Assembly: GCF_028583425.1 (NCBI RefSeq)
Contig: NC_072791.1
Coordinates: forward strand, 190,750,311 to 190,814,310
Direction: 5' to 3'
Length of the DNA: 64,000 nt
Source: Eublepharis macularius
Taxonomy: Eukaryota > Chordata > Lepidosauria > Squamata > Eublepharidae
Shown here piece after piece: positions 31,291-43,000 of this stretch (position 1 is its first letter; each line of letters starts with the position of its first letter). The notes under the pieces are model-generated. The model saw nothing but the letters and a program-made list of their open reading frames with translations, did no database searches and was not told the origin of the DNA. Both the position numbers and the translations under genes were made by a program.

Positions 31291-32210
31291 GCTAGGGCAA
31301 TGTATCATAGAACAAACTGGAAAGGGGGAGGGGGCGGATGCCCTGTGCCTCTAACTGGGGCGAATGTTGCAATCCTTTTTCACGCTTGGAACATTTTGCA
31401 GAGACATGCAAGCCTAGCCAATACTCGGGAGTAAGAATTACGGTGTGTAACACTTTTCCCCCATGATAATAAATAATATATTCAGCTTTTCCATTTTTCA
31501 TGACTTAAAAAGGAAGGACACCAAGCTACAGAGTTCAAGGACAAGAGTCCTTAAATTTCGACACCATATTAATTATGCCAACCTCATGTAAGTTCAGTGA
31601 TCATCTACACCATCGCAGGTTGAAACCAGTCATTTCCGGATGGCTGAATAATCCTGACACGATACACCGTATGTGTTGACACACGTGAACAGAGAGCTAA
31701 AATCAGTCATGTGTTCCGCACTCATGCTTTCCTGAAAACAGATTTCTATTTGCAAATTATGAATCCTTTGAAAAATTCACAAGGATTTTAAATCATCTGT
31801 ATGGTAACTATTTCAAATGCTTTTCAGTAGGAGTCAGTATTGGAGATGAGGCTTGAATTTGGGGAGTTGGAAAAAATGGCAAAAATACTGTTCTTAATGT
31901 AAAATGCTTGTTCAGTAAATTGATCAGATCAATTAATTTGTCTGTCACCATACCAACTCAAAAGCACAAAGTGAGGCACAAAATATCCTTATAGTGTTTG
32001 TGAAGCTCCCTCTACCCATTCTCTGATCCACAAAGATATTTTGAAGGACATTTTCTGTGTGCAGATAGCCAAAAGCAGAATGCTGTTTGCTGGAACAAGT
32101 CCCTACCAGGGACTAATTTTTGTGAAGTGGGATTGGGGGGGGAGGAAGAATTAGGAGCTGCCAGGGTCTGAAGCCTGAGCTGACCAGCCTTTGAGATCAG
32201 TCATATGCAT
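31291..32210. other. Intergenic, no recognised content
   Basis: Sequence between the WDSUB1 promoter and BAZ2B. Mostly AT-rich. Nothing gene-like or clearly repetitive seen. Confidence 0.45.
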
Positions 32211-32214
32211 TCAT

Positions 32215-32420
32215 ACAATGAAACCTAGCGCTGTTATTGCATCAATGGCTGTTTTTCTACTATTGTTGTTAAGATTTACTCTTGCCGCTGTTTTGTATTA
32301 AGGTCTTATTTTCTTAATGCTATTTTATTGATTTGTTGTTGTGATTTTGTTAATCATAAAACACTTTGAAGAGTTTTTTTACATGCAAGTGCTGTATAAA
32401 CAGGTTTAATAAATATAAAC
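32215..32420 (+). mobile_element. CR1/L2-like LINE 3' tail remnant
   Basis: Ends in ACACTTTGAAGAGTTTTTTT, CAAGTGCTGTATAAACAGG and AATAAATA, the closing pattern of old CR1-like LINEs. No coding sequence left. Confidence 0.4.
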
Positions 32421-32529
32421 ACAAAGGACTTGTTCCATAAAGGGTAAAGCCAAAATGCAAAGAGTTGTAAGGGTGCAACCTAAAGCCAGTAGCTGAACAT
32501 TCGGGAGAACAACTAAGTCTAATGTTCAT

Positions 32530-32770
32530 ATTTATTTTATTTATCTATTTTTGTTTGTCGTTTATAGTCCACCTTTCTCACTGAGACTCAAGGCAGATAA
32601 CTTGGACATATGCCAGTAGTGCCCTACCAATGCCCTGATGGTGTAAACTTGATGCCAATATAGGTGTGCTGGCATAAGCACTAGAAATGGGTGGTGCTGG
32701 TGAGGGTGGAATTGGAACTTAGTTATCATCATCTATTTATAGCCCACCTTTCTCACTGTGACTGAAAGTA
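32530..32770 (-). mobile_element. Two L2-like LINE 3' tail fragments
   Basis: 32530-32605 and 32715-32768 each contain the reverse of the L2 tail (CCACCTTTCTCACTG, GAGACTCAAGGCAGAT). They probably represent one tail split or two short truncated insertions. Confidence 0.6.
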
Positions 32771-34513
32771 TGAAAAGCAAATCAATCAAGCAGCAAACAC
32801 TCCCAGTAAACAGTGCTTTAGGACGACAACTACAGAACTGGAAAAACAGTGCTCTATCAGTCCAGCCACTGCCTCTAGCACTGGCATTAAGTACAAACAC
32901 AAAGAACAAAGTGGAGGTGAAAAACAGAGACCTGCTCCCAACACACAAATGTCTACTAATGCTAATCTTATGCCTACCCAACCATGGAGCAGTCACTAAA
33001 GCCTACAGCTAGTACAGCTCTTCCAAGAACTATACAAATCCCAGCTAAGTCACCAATATCTCAAGATAGGGCATTTAGCCTGGAGCCACATCTTTTCCTT
33101 CATGTTGTGCCCATTTAGGAAACACAACCATTGGGGGAGGGGGGTAACACACTAGAGAAAGTGCACTTTGCAGAACAAAATATGAGAAACAAGTAGCGGA
33201 TTGCGAACACTGTTGTGCTCCGACTGTTGTGCACTCTTGACAGTTTAGCAAGGTTTGCTGCCTAAGACCACCACCCCTGTAGCCATCAGCAATTGCCCAC
33301 CTACTCCACTGCCACTCACAAGATTGGGGTACAAATATGAACCCCTGCCCCTCTAATCCTTCAACTGAGTATACCAGCACAATGCATCCTACACCATCCA
33401 GGGTTGTGGAATCCCTTGCTACAAACATCTCTCCCCTGTAACAGCGACTGTGTCATTATATCTCTTCCTCTCTCAGGAATTGATAGTAGAGTCTGTCGTA
33501 GAGGAAAGTGTAGAGAGCCCCACCCGCTGGAGATATGCTGACAGAATGTCACCACGGTATTGGTGTGATGTCATGCTGATGTAATCCTCACATGCAAGTA
33601 GGAGAAACAGGAAGTGCAACCACATGTCTGGGTGACTATCAGCTATTCCAGGCATTGCTGTTATTGGCAAAATATTTGGCACAAGCTATATACCATGGTG
33701 GCATCAGCAGTGTGCATGCCCATAGGGCTTGGGATAGGCTGTAAATGTTTCTGGTTGCTTCTGGTGAGTCTCCTCTAAGTGACTGACAGGAAAGCTTTTT
33801 GACTTGGAGAAGTTCTCTGTTGTGTTTTTAGGCTGCCAGAGTACTACGTATGAAAAACAAGTTTGTTATCATACATCACACACAGAGGTATGCATGATAA
33901 TGTTCCATATATCCTCTGTCTATCCATCTTCTTTTTCAATTGCTTTATCTTTTAGAAGTCTGCTGATTTTATTGAGTTCATCATCATGGCAGTACAAATG
34001 TGTCTTACATTAGGACAGCACAATTGCCTTGGACGTACTTCAGATGTTCTACAGATTCATCTGTTTGTATCACAACATTACCATAGGCAACCAGATTTCA
34101 TCTACAAATCAATCTGAGAATTTGTGACTCATCCCACAAACGAACTAATAATAGTATGGAACTGCTTAAATTCGTCTCTCAGCCATACACTGTAGCAGCT
34201 ATTGTGCTGGGTGGAAGATGGAGAAGGAGCAAAAGGCCTCTGGGTAACTGTGCCGGGCATTGGCTAAAGTCAGACAACTCACACTCCTTGCTGTGGCTTT
34301 GCCCGTTCCCTTTTGACCAGTTGTATGACACGGGCAGGGGGAACCACCAGACCTGAGCATTGGTTGTTTCCAATTTGGTCTGCACTGCTTAAACAAGAAG
34401 GGGCTGCAGGCAGGAGGGCATTCAGATCCCTTTGCCAGCATAATATATTGGTTTAGGCAGTTCAACATTTACTGCGACACATCTTATTTGCATTCTTCTG
34501 TGTTGGAAGAATA

Positions 34514-35450
34514 GCTCACACAAAAAACCCAACTGTCCGGAGTAAACCATATATAATCCAAATATCAAGCATTTAATAATACATATAAAGTGCAGAAGTG
34601 CTTCAGTGCTAACAGTCAATGACATTAATCAATACAATTGTTAACATATCCAACTGGTGGAAAAGTAGAAAGACAGTTTCATATACTCTCCAGAATGTGC
34701 ACAGGCATTCAGTCATACATAAAGGGAATTGTAAGTCTCTGTCTCTGCGGCTTATGCTTGCAGGAATCTGTGTTAAAGTCCACCTTAAACAAACATGCCA
34801 GAGTATAATGTCTTATAGTCTCTAGAATGCACACAAGCATTCAACAACGCTTTATCAGATGACAGTCTTTGTAGCATACACCTACATAAATCAACGTGTA
34901 ACTTTGTAATAAGACAAACCACGTCAAGCCACGCCTACGGGTTTTGCCAGCATAGAATCTTCTCCCCGTTTCATCCACTCACTTCTTCACGGCGTCAGAC
35001 CGTCCTGAGCTAACCAACATGGTGGGGTTGCACGTTGACTTATGTAGGCGTATGCTACAAAGACTGTCATCTGATAAAGCGTTGTTGAATGCTTGTGTGC
35101 ATTCTAGAGACTATAAGACATTATACTCTGGCATGTTTGTTTAAGGTGGACTTTAACACAGATTCCTGCAAGCATAAGCCGCAGAGACTGAGACTTACAA
35201 TTCCCTTTATGTATGACTGAATGCCTGTGCACATTCTGGAGAGTATATGAAACTGTCTTTCTACTTTTCCACCAGTTGGATATGTTAACAATTGTATTGA
35301 TTAATGTCATTGACTGTTAGCACTGAAGCACTTCTGCACTTTATATGTATTATTAAATGCTTGATATTTGGATTATATATGGTTTACTCCGGATAGTTGG
35401 TTTTTTTGTGTGAGCAATTATATTTCCGGAGCAGCTCCTGTTGGTTGTAG
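34514..35450 (-). mobile_element. 937-bp near-perfect palindromic element
   Basis: The arms 34514-34902 and 35027-35415 are each 389 bp and differ at only a few positions; their matching 68-codon frames differ by one residue. The spacer is 124 bp. A 35-bp unpaired head (35416-35450) follows the right arm. GTGTTGGAAGAATA at 34500-34513 and 35451-35464 is a perfect 14-bp target-site duplication enclosing arms and head. Each arm carries a decayed hammerhead-like block (CTGATAA, then GCGTT/AATGC; 35071-35092 on plus, mirrored on minus at 34837-34858). No transposase or RT is encoded. Confidence 0.8.
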
Positions 35451-35464
35451 GTGTTGGAAGAATA

Positions 35465-37320
35465 AGCTTTCAGTATTGCTCAGACTGAGTAAGAGGACTT
35501 CATTGGGATGCCTTTTTCTTTACTGGTTCCTGCAATGCAAGAGGAAGTTCAATCCTTATTCAGGTCTTCTATTCATTGCTTTGCATATCTCTAAAACAGG
35601 ATTATGCAAACAGAGGCAGGTACAATATAACAATCTATTTTGAAAGGAGTGTTTTCAGATAATGTAGCATTCAGATAAAATAACTGCAGTTTTTTACAAA
35701 GCTTGTGTGGAAATTAAATTCTGGTTAACAATTTGTTAAAAGCATATATGTTTGTTAAAAGCATACATTTGACTAAATTCCTTTCTATGAAGATGGTTGC
35801 ATTCTCAGTTGTTCATTGCAAAGTTGTTGGTGCTGCTCATCTTTTAGCATCAGAGTGATCACACTTGTCTGCTGCTGATGATATTCTCACTCTGGTCTTT
35901 AAACGGTTCGTGCATCCTTTCCTATTCATTTCCTTCAAAAGTGCATCTCTCAGAATGACGGTGATGCATTCCAAGGGCCTGAGTAGGTCAGGGTAAAAGC
36001 CAGTGGCCAGATAATGAATTTCACCTCTGGAATGGTACTGAAGAGGTTACTTTCTAGTGTTAATGACAAGTGTACAGCACTGAAACTGTGTGCATTATGT
36101 TCATTTTTAATCGTTTTACTGTGTGTTCTGTATTTGATGAAACCCGGTTCCCATCTCCTCTTGAAATGATTCTCTGCATTTCTCTGATCAGAACTCTTGT
36201 TTACTGACTGCTAGTAACAAATGCTTGAAAAAAATTCTGGCCCATTGTTTTCATCTTTCTCTGCTGCGAATGAAAACAGTATACAGTGGAAGCGACACCA
36301 AAGTAGAAATACTGTGTGTGCTTTTCATCAACAATCTTACATTTTTGGAACAATTCATCACAACTTTTAATAATGAACTTGACCATAGATGTGGCTAAGT
36401 CAATCAGAACAAATCATCTTGTAAGCCTGCTAGAGATACAAGGCTGATTTCTCTAACTAGGAAAACGTGATAAAATATTGATATAAACTAATTAGCCATT
36501 CTTCAGTCATATGTATTAGGAAAGGAAATTAGAGAGAATGTTGTTATATGGCTACATAGCTGAAACTCTAAAAACTTATTAGCAAATTAAAAAAAACATT
36601 TCAATAGAAAACTGAAATTTGACACTGCTAAGAATTTTATTTGTTATAGTATAGAAACCCTTGTTGGGCCAGTAAAGTTGGATCATCATGGCTTGCCAAT
36701 TCAATTCAGTGTCCTGGATTTTATACCATCCTTTGGCAGCACTATTATGCAAACATAGTGGCACTTGCACCCAGGCCACTATTGAAGACTTTGGCCTAAG
36801 AATTGCAGAAGTCAGGGACTGGATATATAACTTAGAACACATTTAGGCATGCAGAAAGTGGCTTTTTCAATCAAGATGCTCTGAGACAGTCTCCAAGTTG
36901 GAAGCTCAATAATATAAAGTTAAATTGTTCTGCCTTGGCATCTGTCCATCCATATGCCATTTTTAACATTGGCCTTCCAAATGGGCATCAATGTACTTCG
37001 GTACAATATCATCAAACATGTAGAATAAACACCCCAAATAAGACTGTAACAAGCCTTCTTCACTACATGAAATTACCTTACTATTACTTCAGAGAAATGA
37101 ATGGAAAACTAGTAATTTCTCCATCATCAACAGGAAGTAGAAAATTTTCACAAAACTCTAAGTGTCTGTGTTCTTTATTTTGCTGTTTAAGTGGACAATC
37201 CTCAGCAGGTCTACTCAGAAGTAAGTCCCATTTTATTCAATGGTGATTGCTCCCAAGAAAATGTGTTTTAAGGATGGTAACCTATGAGTTGTTGGCACAA
37301 GGGAAAAATTATTAAACTCA
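35465..37320. other. Intergenic, little recognised content
   Basis: AT-rich. A short GCAGGTCTACTCAGAAGTAA motif at 37204-37280 belongs to a common short reptile repeat. I see no gene. Confidence 0.45.
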
Positions 37321-37324
37321 TATT

Positions 37325-37470
37325 CACAAATATATTTATTTATTTACATTATTTATAGTCCGCCTTTCTCACAGAGACTCAAGGCAGATTACAGAGTGTA
37401 AGTCATTACATGCAACAGCAGCGACATTCAATAAACAATGCAATAGTCGAACACCTTCCCTAAATAAGAA
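37325..37470 (-). mobile_element. L2-like LINE 3' tail fragment
   Basis: TATTTATAGTCCGCCTTTCT and GAGACTCAAGGCAGATTACA on plus are the reversed L2 tail, slightly longer than the copies at 32.5 kb. Confidence 0.65.
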
Positions 37471-37838
37471 CTTCCATAAGTTAACCTCTTGTTCCTTTTA
37501 ACACCCTGCCATGTTCACAGCCATAGAAGCTTAAGAAGGGCTTTTATTTTCAGGATCACTTAGGAATCATAAGCCCGATTATGAAAAATCCATGCTGAAC
37601 GGAGGAGAAATTTTGTCTGTTGACAGAAGCAGGTGGATAAGGTGAGCAACATTTAGAGCAGTGTTGCTTTGGCAGCTATCAGTGCCACTGTTTTACTTTT
37701 TTTCACCTGAAATTTTCACATTCTAAAAACATTGAAAAGAAAGCTGTCTTGTTATAATTTAATTAAAAATCTGGGCGATATGATCTATGTGCAGAAAGCC
37801 CATAGAGGTTTCCCACATTTCCTTCCTTCAGCTTCTTC

Positions 37839-38042
37839 TAGGGTTGCCAGCCTCCAGGTGGAAGCTGGAGATCTCCCACAATTACAGCTGATCTCCAATG
37901 ACAGAGATCAGATCCCCTGGAAAAAGTGGCTGCTTGGAGGGTGGAGTCTATGGCATTATACCCTCCCCTTCCCAACCCCTCCTTTCCCAGACTCCACACT
38001 CTAAATCTTCAGGAATTTCCCATCCAGGAGCTAGCAACCCTA
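37839..38042. mobile_element. hAT-like MITE with GTTGCCA ends
   Basis: Ends TAGGGTTGCCAGCCTCC and complement (AGCTAGCAACCCTA). 8-bp flanks GCTTCTTC / GCTCCTTC with one mismatch. The body includes AGCTGATCTCCAATGACAGA and a GGGTGGAGTCTATGGCATTA block shared with the copies at 27944 and 59128. Confidence 0.75.
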
Positions 38043-38589
38043 GCTCCTTCTGACCCCTGGAAAGATCATTCTCAGATTTGCAGGAACCACACAGAGGAAC
38101 GCTAATGAAGGCCATGATGCTGGATTAAGATGGGACAAGGAAATTAAGTTTCCTCCTACCCTTATTGGAGCTGTGCTTGCAAAAGAAGAAGGGAAGTCAA
38201 TGCCTCATCTCTCCTTACTCTACCCCTCCCACAACCTGTACAGTTATTCCTCCACAAGTGTCCCGCAGCCCTGGGAGTGATCTCTCCTAGGATCAGAATG
38301 AGCCACAGAAATGGAGGGGATTGCAGGAGAACTACATCTGCACATGGCACAGTAGAATATTGTCCTCTGAGTCAATGGTGTAGGTTGGGTGGGCACCCAC
38401 TGAGCCCTCTCTGACTATAGTCCTGAGCCAAAAAAACAATCAGAAGGGTAGCTTTAACTACAGCCTTTTCCAGATCCTTCCCCTGCCATCTCTCTTAACA
38501 GATTTTTTATTTATAATTTTAGAAAACTCTAGGAGCTACAGGTTTTTTAAAAAAAATAGGACATACAGGGAATTAAAATAACCGAGAAA

Positions 38590-39916
38590 AAAAACTGGTT
38601 TGCAAAACAGTCTTTTATTGTATCCGTGCCACACATACTAGTGAAAAATAACACTCCTAAAAAAAAAGAATGCTACCTTTTCCACAACGTTTTTTTTTTA
38701 AATGAAACTTCAAGTACTCTTACATAGGTACAAAAAAAAAATCTGATCTATCAGCCTCCAACAGGCCACCACAACACACAGTAGATAAAACACAGTGGTT
38801 ACAAATGTCTTTCTGTTATTTCTGTGGCAAGGCAAATGGAGGGAAATGTTTTTATGAAAAAATACTGTGTGCGTAGGAAATTGTCACAATTTTATTCCAC
38901 ATGGATACAAATGATTATACTTGAATTTGAGGCCCTGGTGGCTTGAAATTATATAACAAAATAGAAAAAAATGGAAAACTAATATCCCCTACACCCTGTT
39001 TTAAAGGCAGGCACTACAAAGATTAAGGAGACTCCACAGTGTTGGTAGAGGATAGTTACTGTACAAGCCATATAGCTATAATTACCTTAAAACTAAAATA
39101 AAATGCTACAGTCCTTCTAAGGCATAAACGATAATGTCTGCAAACAATATGTACACATCATACATATTTAAAACAAGACTTAATATAAACAATAATGAAC
39201 AGTATATATACATATGTCTCATTTTTTCTTCACTGTCTTGAAATACAATTTAACTACACAAGTGATGCAGCAACATATATATAAATGTACTTGCAACTCT
39301 ACAGTAAAGTTTAATTTTTCGTGCTTATTACAGCACATCAGTGTAAACAGTTTCACTTGGCTTTGTTTTATATTTTAAAACATTCCTTGTTGTATTTTCA
39401 AGATTTAAAGCAATTTTTTTCCTAATTCTTCCTTTTCACAGAAAACGAAGAGTCTGGATGCTATTTAATCATAAATAATTCATAAAATTAAATACATTTA
39501 CTAAAAAATAAACTACAAAGTAAAAAAAATGAAAAATAGATATTTATTGAAAGGGAAAAGAGAATCTTTTTCCCCATGTAGAGCTCTGGTGGTTGAATAT
39601 TCAGTGCGTTTTGATACATTTTAAATTGCTATTGCACTATAACACCCCTTACTTTTAAATTCTTTGGGTGTACTTCCCTGTTCTACCTAAAATAGTTTGA
39701 TAAACACACAAACCAAGAACCAAGGGCCGTGGTTGCCATAGGAGTGAAACCTTAAGAATTAGTACCACTCCCCTGTGATACTCTAAGGAGAAAATAAAAC
39801 AGTCATTAGATATGCATGTGCCTTGTACTTTAATGTAAATACAGTTCACATTGCTGGTCTCATTCGTCCTTATGGAAAAAAAAGAAAGAAAGAAAACAAG
39901 TTGGACAGTGATCTCT
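38590..39916 (-). other. BAZ2B: BAZ2B 3' untranslated region
   Basis: AT-rich transcript end downstream of the stop codon at 39917-39919. A minus-strand AATAAA at 38614-38619 is the most plausible poly(A) signal, which would give a 3' UTR of about 1.3 kb. The exact cleavage site is inferred. Confidence 0.6.
38614..38619 (-). terminator. BAZ2B: Candidate poly(A) signal of BAZ2B
   Basis: AATAAA on the minus strand (TTTATT on plus). Other AATAAA-like hexamers occur in the UTR, so alternative sites are possible. Confidence 0.5.
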
Positions 39917-40070
39917 TCAGCTCACTTTGAAAATCTCTGTCCATTTTTTTTCAAAATGTTTCCTCATATTGTGGCCAGCTCGGCCTATGTCAGAATCATC
40001 TTCATTAAATGTTTCACAGTTGTTGAACACGAGCCTGACATCTACTGCAAAGGCTTCAAGATTAGGGTAC
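39917..40070 (-). CDS. BAZ2B: BAZ2B last coding exon: bromodomain, second half, stop
   Basis: 154 bases including TGA. Encodes YPNLEAFAVDVRLVFNNCET and FNEDDSDIGRAGHNMRKHFE, ending KWTEIFKVS. The pocket asparagine of the NCETFN motif is conserved. Acceptor CTTTCAG. Confidence 0.96.
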
Positions 40071-43000
40071 CTGAAAGAACAAAGAATACAGCATTTGGGG
40101 GGGTTACAGAAATGAAAAATGAGGAGATCTAAAATTCTTTTCATATACAAAACAGTAACAGGATTTATTTAAACTTGCACTAAACAACTCTTTAATGAGG
40201 TGCGCCGAGCATTTCTCCACTATGGCTCAACTTAAAGACAACAATCAGCATTAATTTATTCAAAAAAGTTGATTTAATCTTAATTTTTATTATTCCTGTG
40301 TGGTTCATATACTTACTGTCCATTACTTAGTTTCTCTCGAATCGTGGAAAAATCCATTGGTTTTTTAATAACTTTCCTATAACCAGGAACGAGTTTCAAG
40401 TTTACAGGAAGTAGGAAAGGCCATGCATCCTCGTGAGTTTCCAATTCAGAAAGTATCTCACTAAAAAAATAAAAAAATAAATTGATTTCTGTACAGTTTT
40501 GTACTTCACATAGCATCATCTTGCAATGGCTAGTACTATACACTCCCCCCCCCCCCGCCGCCCCGCATGAAAAGCTGGAAGCTGCCAGATTAGCATGATT
40601 TATGGCATTCCTTGGATTAATGGGGAAATCTCAGAATGCCTGCAGGAGAGTGTTCGTGTGAACACTCCCTCCATCACTACCATGAGGACAGAGCTAAGAT
40701 CTGCTTTCAAAACTGCAGGGCAGCATGCTGCTATTCACCATTCTTCCCCCCCCCCCCCCACCACCAGCCAAGCACTTAAAAGGGCTTTATTCCTTCTATC
40801 CTGCCAAGCTGCACTGGAAGGGAATGGGTAAGTTGTCAAACCACGGGGAGTTCCAGTGCAATCACTGTTGAACCTGTGCTTATGTACAGGTCTGATAGAG
40901 AAAAAGAGGAAGACGGGTCTGGAAGTGACAGCAGCTGCCAGCAGCATGGGAACGTGTGTCTCCATATGCCATTCCCACCTGTTCCCATGCTGCATGCTAC
41001 TGTTGCCATGCCAGGGGTGCATTTTCACGTCCTTGCGTGGGAGCAGCCTATAATTATGTAGACAAGTATTTGCATTCTGTGAATCACATCATTTATTTTA
41101 ATAATCATAATGTCAAGTGCCTATCATAAATGAAGTGAAACAGGCCCACCCACTGACAATGGCAGGCTTTCTGCCCACTTGATAGGACTCCCTGGATGTA
41201 GGGGAAAAATCACTGTTATAGTAAATTGGCATCCAAACTGACTACCCACTGACAAGATAGGGGTCCCGACATACTTGGGGGAATTCTAAATATGCAGAAA
41301 AATATGACTTTATAAATTAACAAAAAGAAGAAGAAAAGCTTGGCATCATGCTAACTGAATATATTGCTGTAGGAATAGCATAGTTAGTTAAAGGGGGAAA
41401 GGGGTAGATTGGAAAATAGTCTGCCAGCCATGAGACCTTGTAGAACTCTGTGGGTTTGGAGAGTTTCTAGATTGTTCCCCCTCATTTCATGATTCTTTAC
41501 TGACTCCCAGAGTGTTCATTTGTAAATGAAAAACTAATTCCCCAAAGAAGCGGTATAATGAGGTCAGAGCATGCTCACTGCCCTGTCAGAGAATGTTGAG
41601 GGCAGTTGAGTCTCACACAAAGAACAAAAGGAGAGAACAGCGTAAAGAGAAAAAATTATTTTGAATAAGGATTTCAGAGCTTGTGGAGGTTTTCGTCAGG
41701 GAAGAGAATTCCCCAGTTGTTTAGTCTCCTCCCACTCTATCGTTCATCTTAGTTCATCATCTTGTTGTATTCTTGTTATACTATATCCCATGCCAGTACT
41801 TGAAGTACTTCAATAAGCACACAAAGTATTTCTAAACTTTCCAAGGACAAAGTACATGTTACTATTACTAAAGGAGAGAAAGAAAAAGACGAAGTGTCAA
41901 CATCGCAGAACTGTCAACGGGCCTATTTATAGGAAAGGATAACATTGCAATAATGTGGGAGCTGATATCAGGTATACATTAGCACATCTAGTTTAATATG
42001 TTAACAAATTTAATTGATAAGCTAATTTTTATGTATTTATTTATTTATGTCATTTGTAGTCCGCCTTGCTCACTGAGAAGGTGGATTATACAGTATGAGA
42101 TTAGTACAATCGGTATCAAGTACATTCAATACAGTATCAAGGACATTTCATAAACAATACCATAGGGTAAATAGATACAAGTTTAAAAGACATAGTATTA
42201 CCAAGAATCCAATACAGAGTAGAAAAAATACTGAAGCAGAACATAATCAATTCTAGGACTAACATTAGACAACATGGAGCACTGCTGGTACACAGCAGTA
42301 CATATTTAAAGCAGCAGATAATATGTAAGGCAATATGGTGATGACGTCTATGGTCCCTAACTCAAGCATCTGAGACCCCATCTCTACAATACAGCCCTCC
42401 CATTTGAGTAAAAAGCCTTTTTGAATAGTTTGGTTTTGCATCATTTACGAAAAGCCAGGAGAGTGGGGGCTCTTCTGACTTCCTCAGGTAAGTCATTCCA
42501 CAGGATAGGGGCCACCACAGAGAAAGCCCGTGTATGGGCTGCTGTTGACTTCACTTGTGTGCAGCCTGGCACCTACAGGAGACCCTGTTCAGATGAGCGA
42601 AGCTGCCGTGGAGGAACATAGGGAGGGAGGCGACCCAGTAGGTATACCGGACCAAAGCCATGAAGAACTTTGTATGTAATAACTAATACCTTGAACTGAG
42701 CACAGTAACTGATGGGTAGCCAATGGAGTGACTGTAGGATTGGAGTGATGTTCATGCTCCTGCTCGCTCCTGATAACAGTCGAGCTGCAGCATTTTGCAC
42801 TAATTGGAGCCTCCTAGTTAACTTAGATGGGAAACCTATGTATAGAGCATTACAATAGTCAAGCCAAGATGTTACCATAGCATGGATCCAGGTCAGCCAT
42901 GTCAAGATAAGAAGCCATCTTCCAGGCTGGAGTGAGGTTGTAGTAAGCATTTTTTGCTGCTGCCTTAACTTGTTTTTCTAGTAGTAGCACTGGATCCAGT

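Noticed and set aside
34619..35310. Two identical 68-codon proteins on opposite strands
   Set aside because: They are the mirrored arms of the palindromic element; there is no sign of selection on the frame, and arm identity explains the match.
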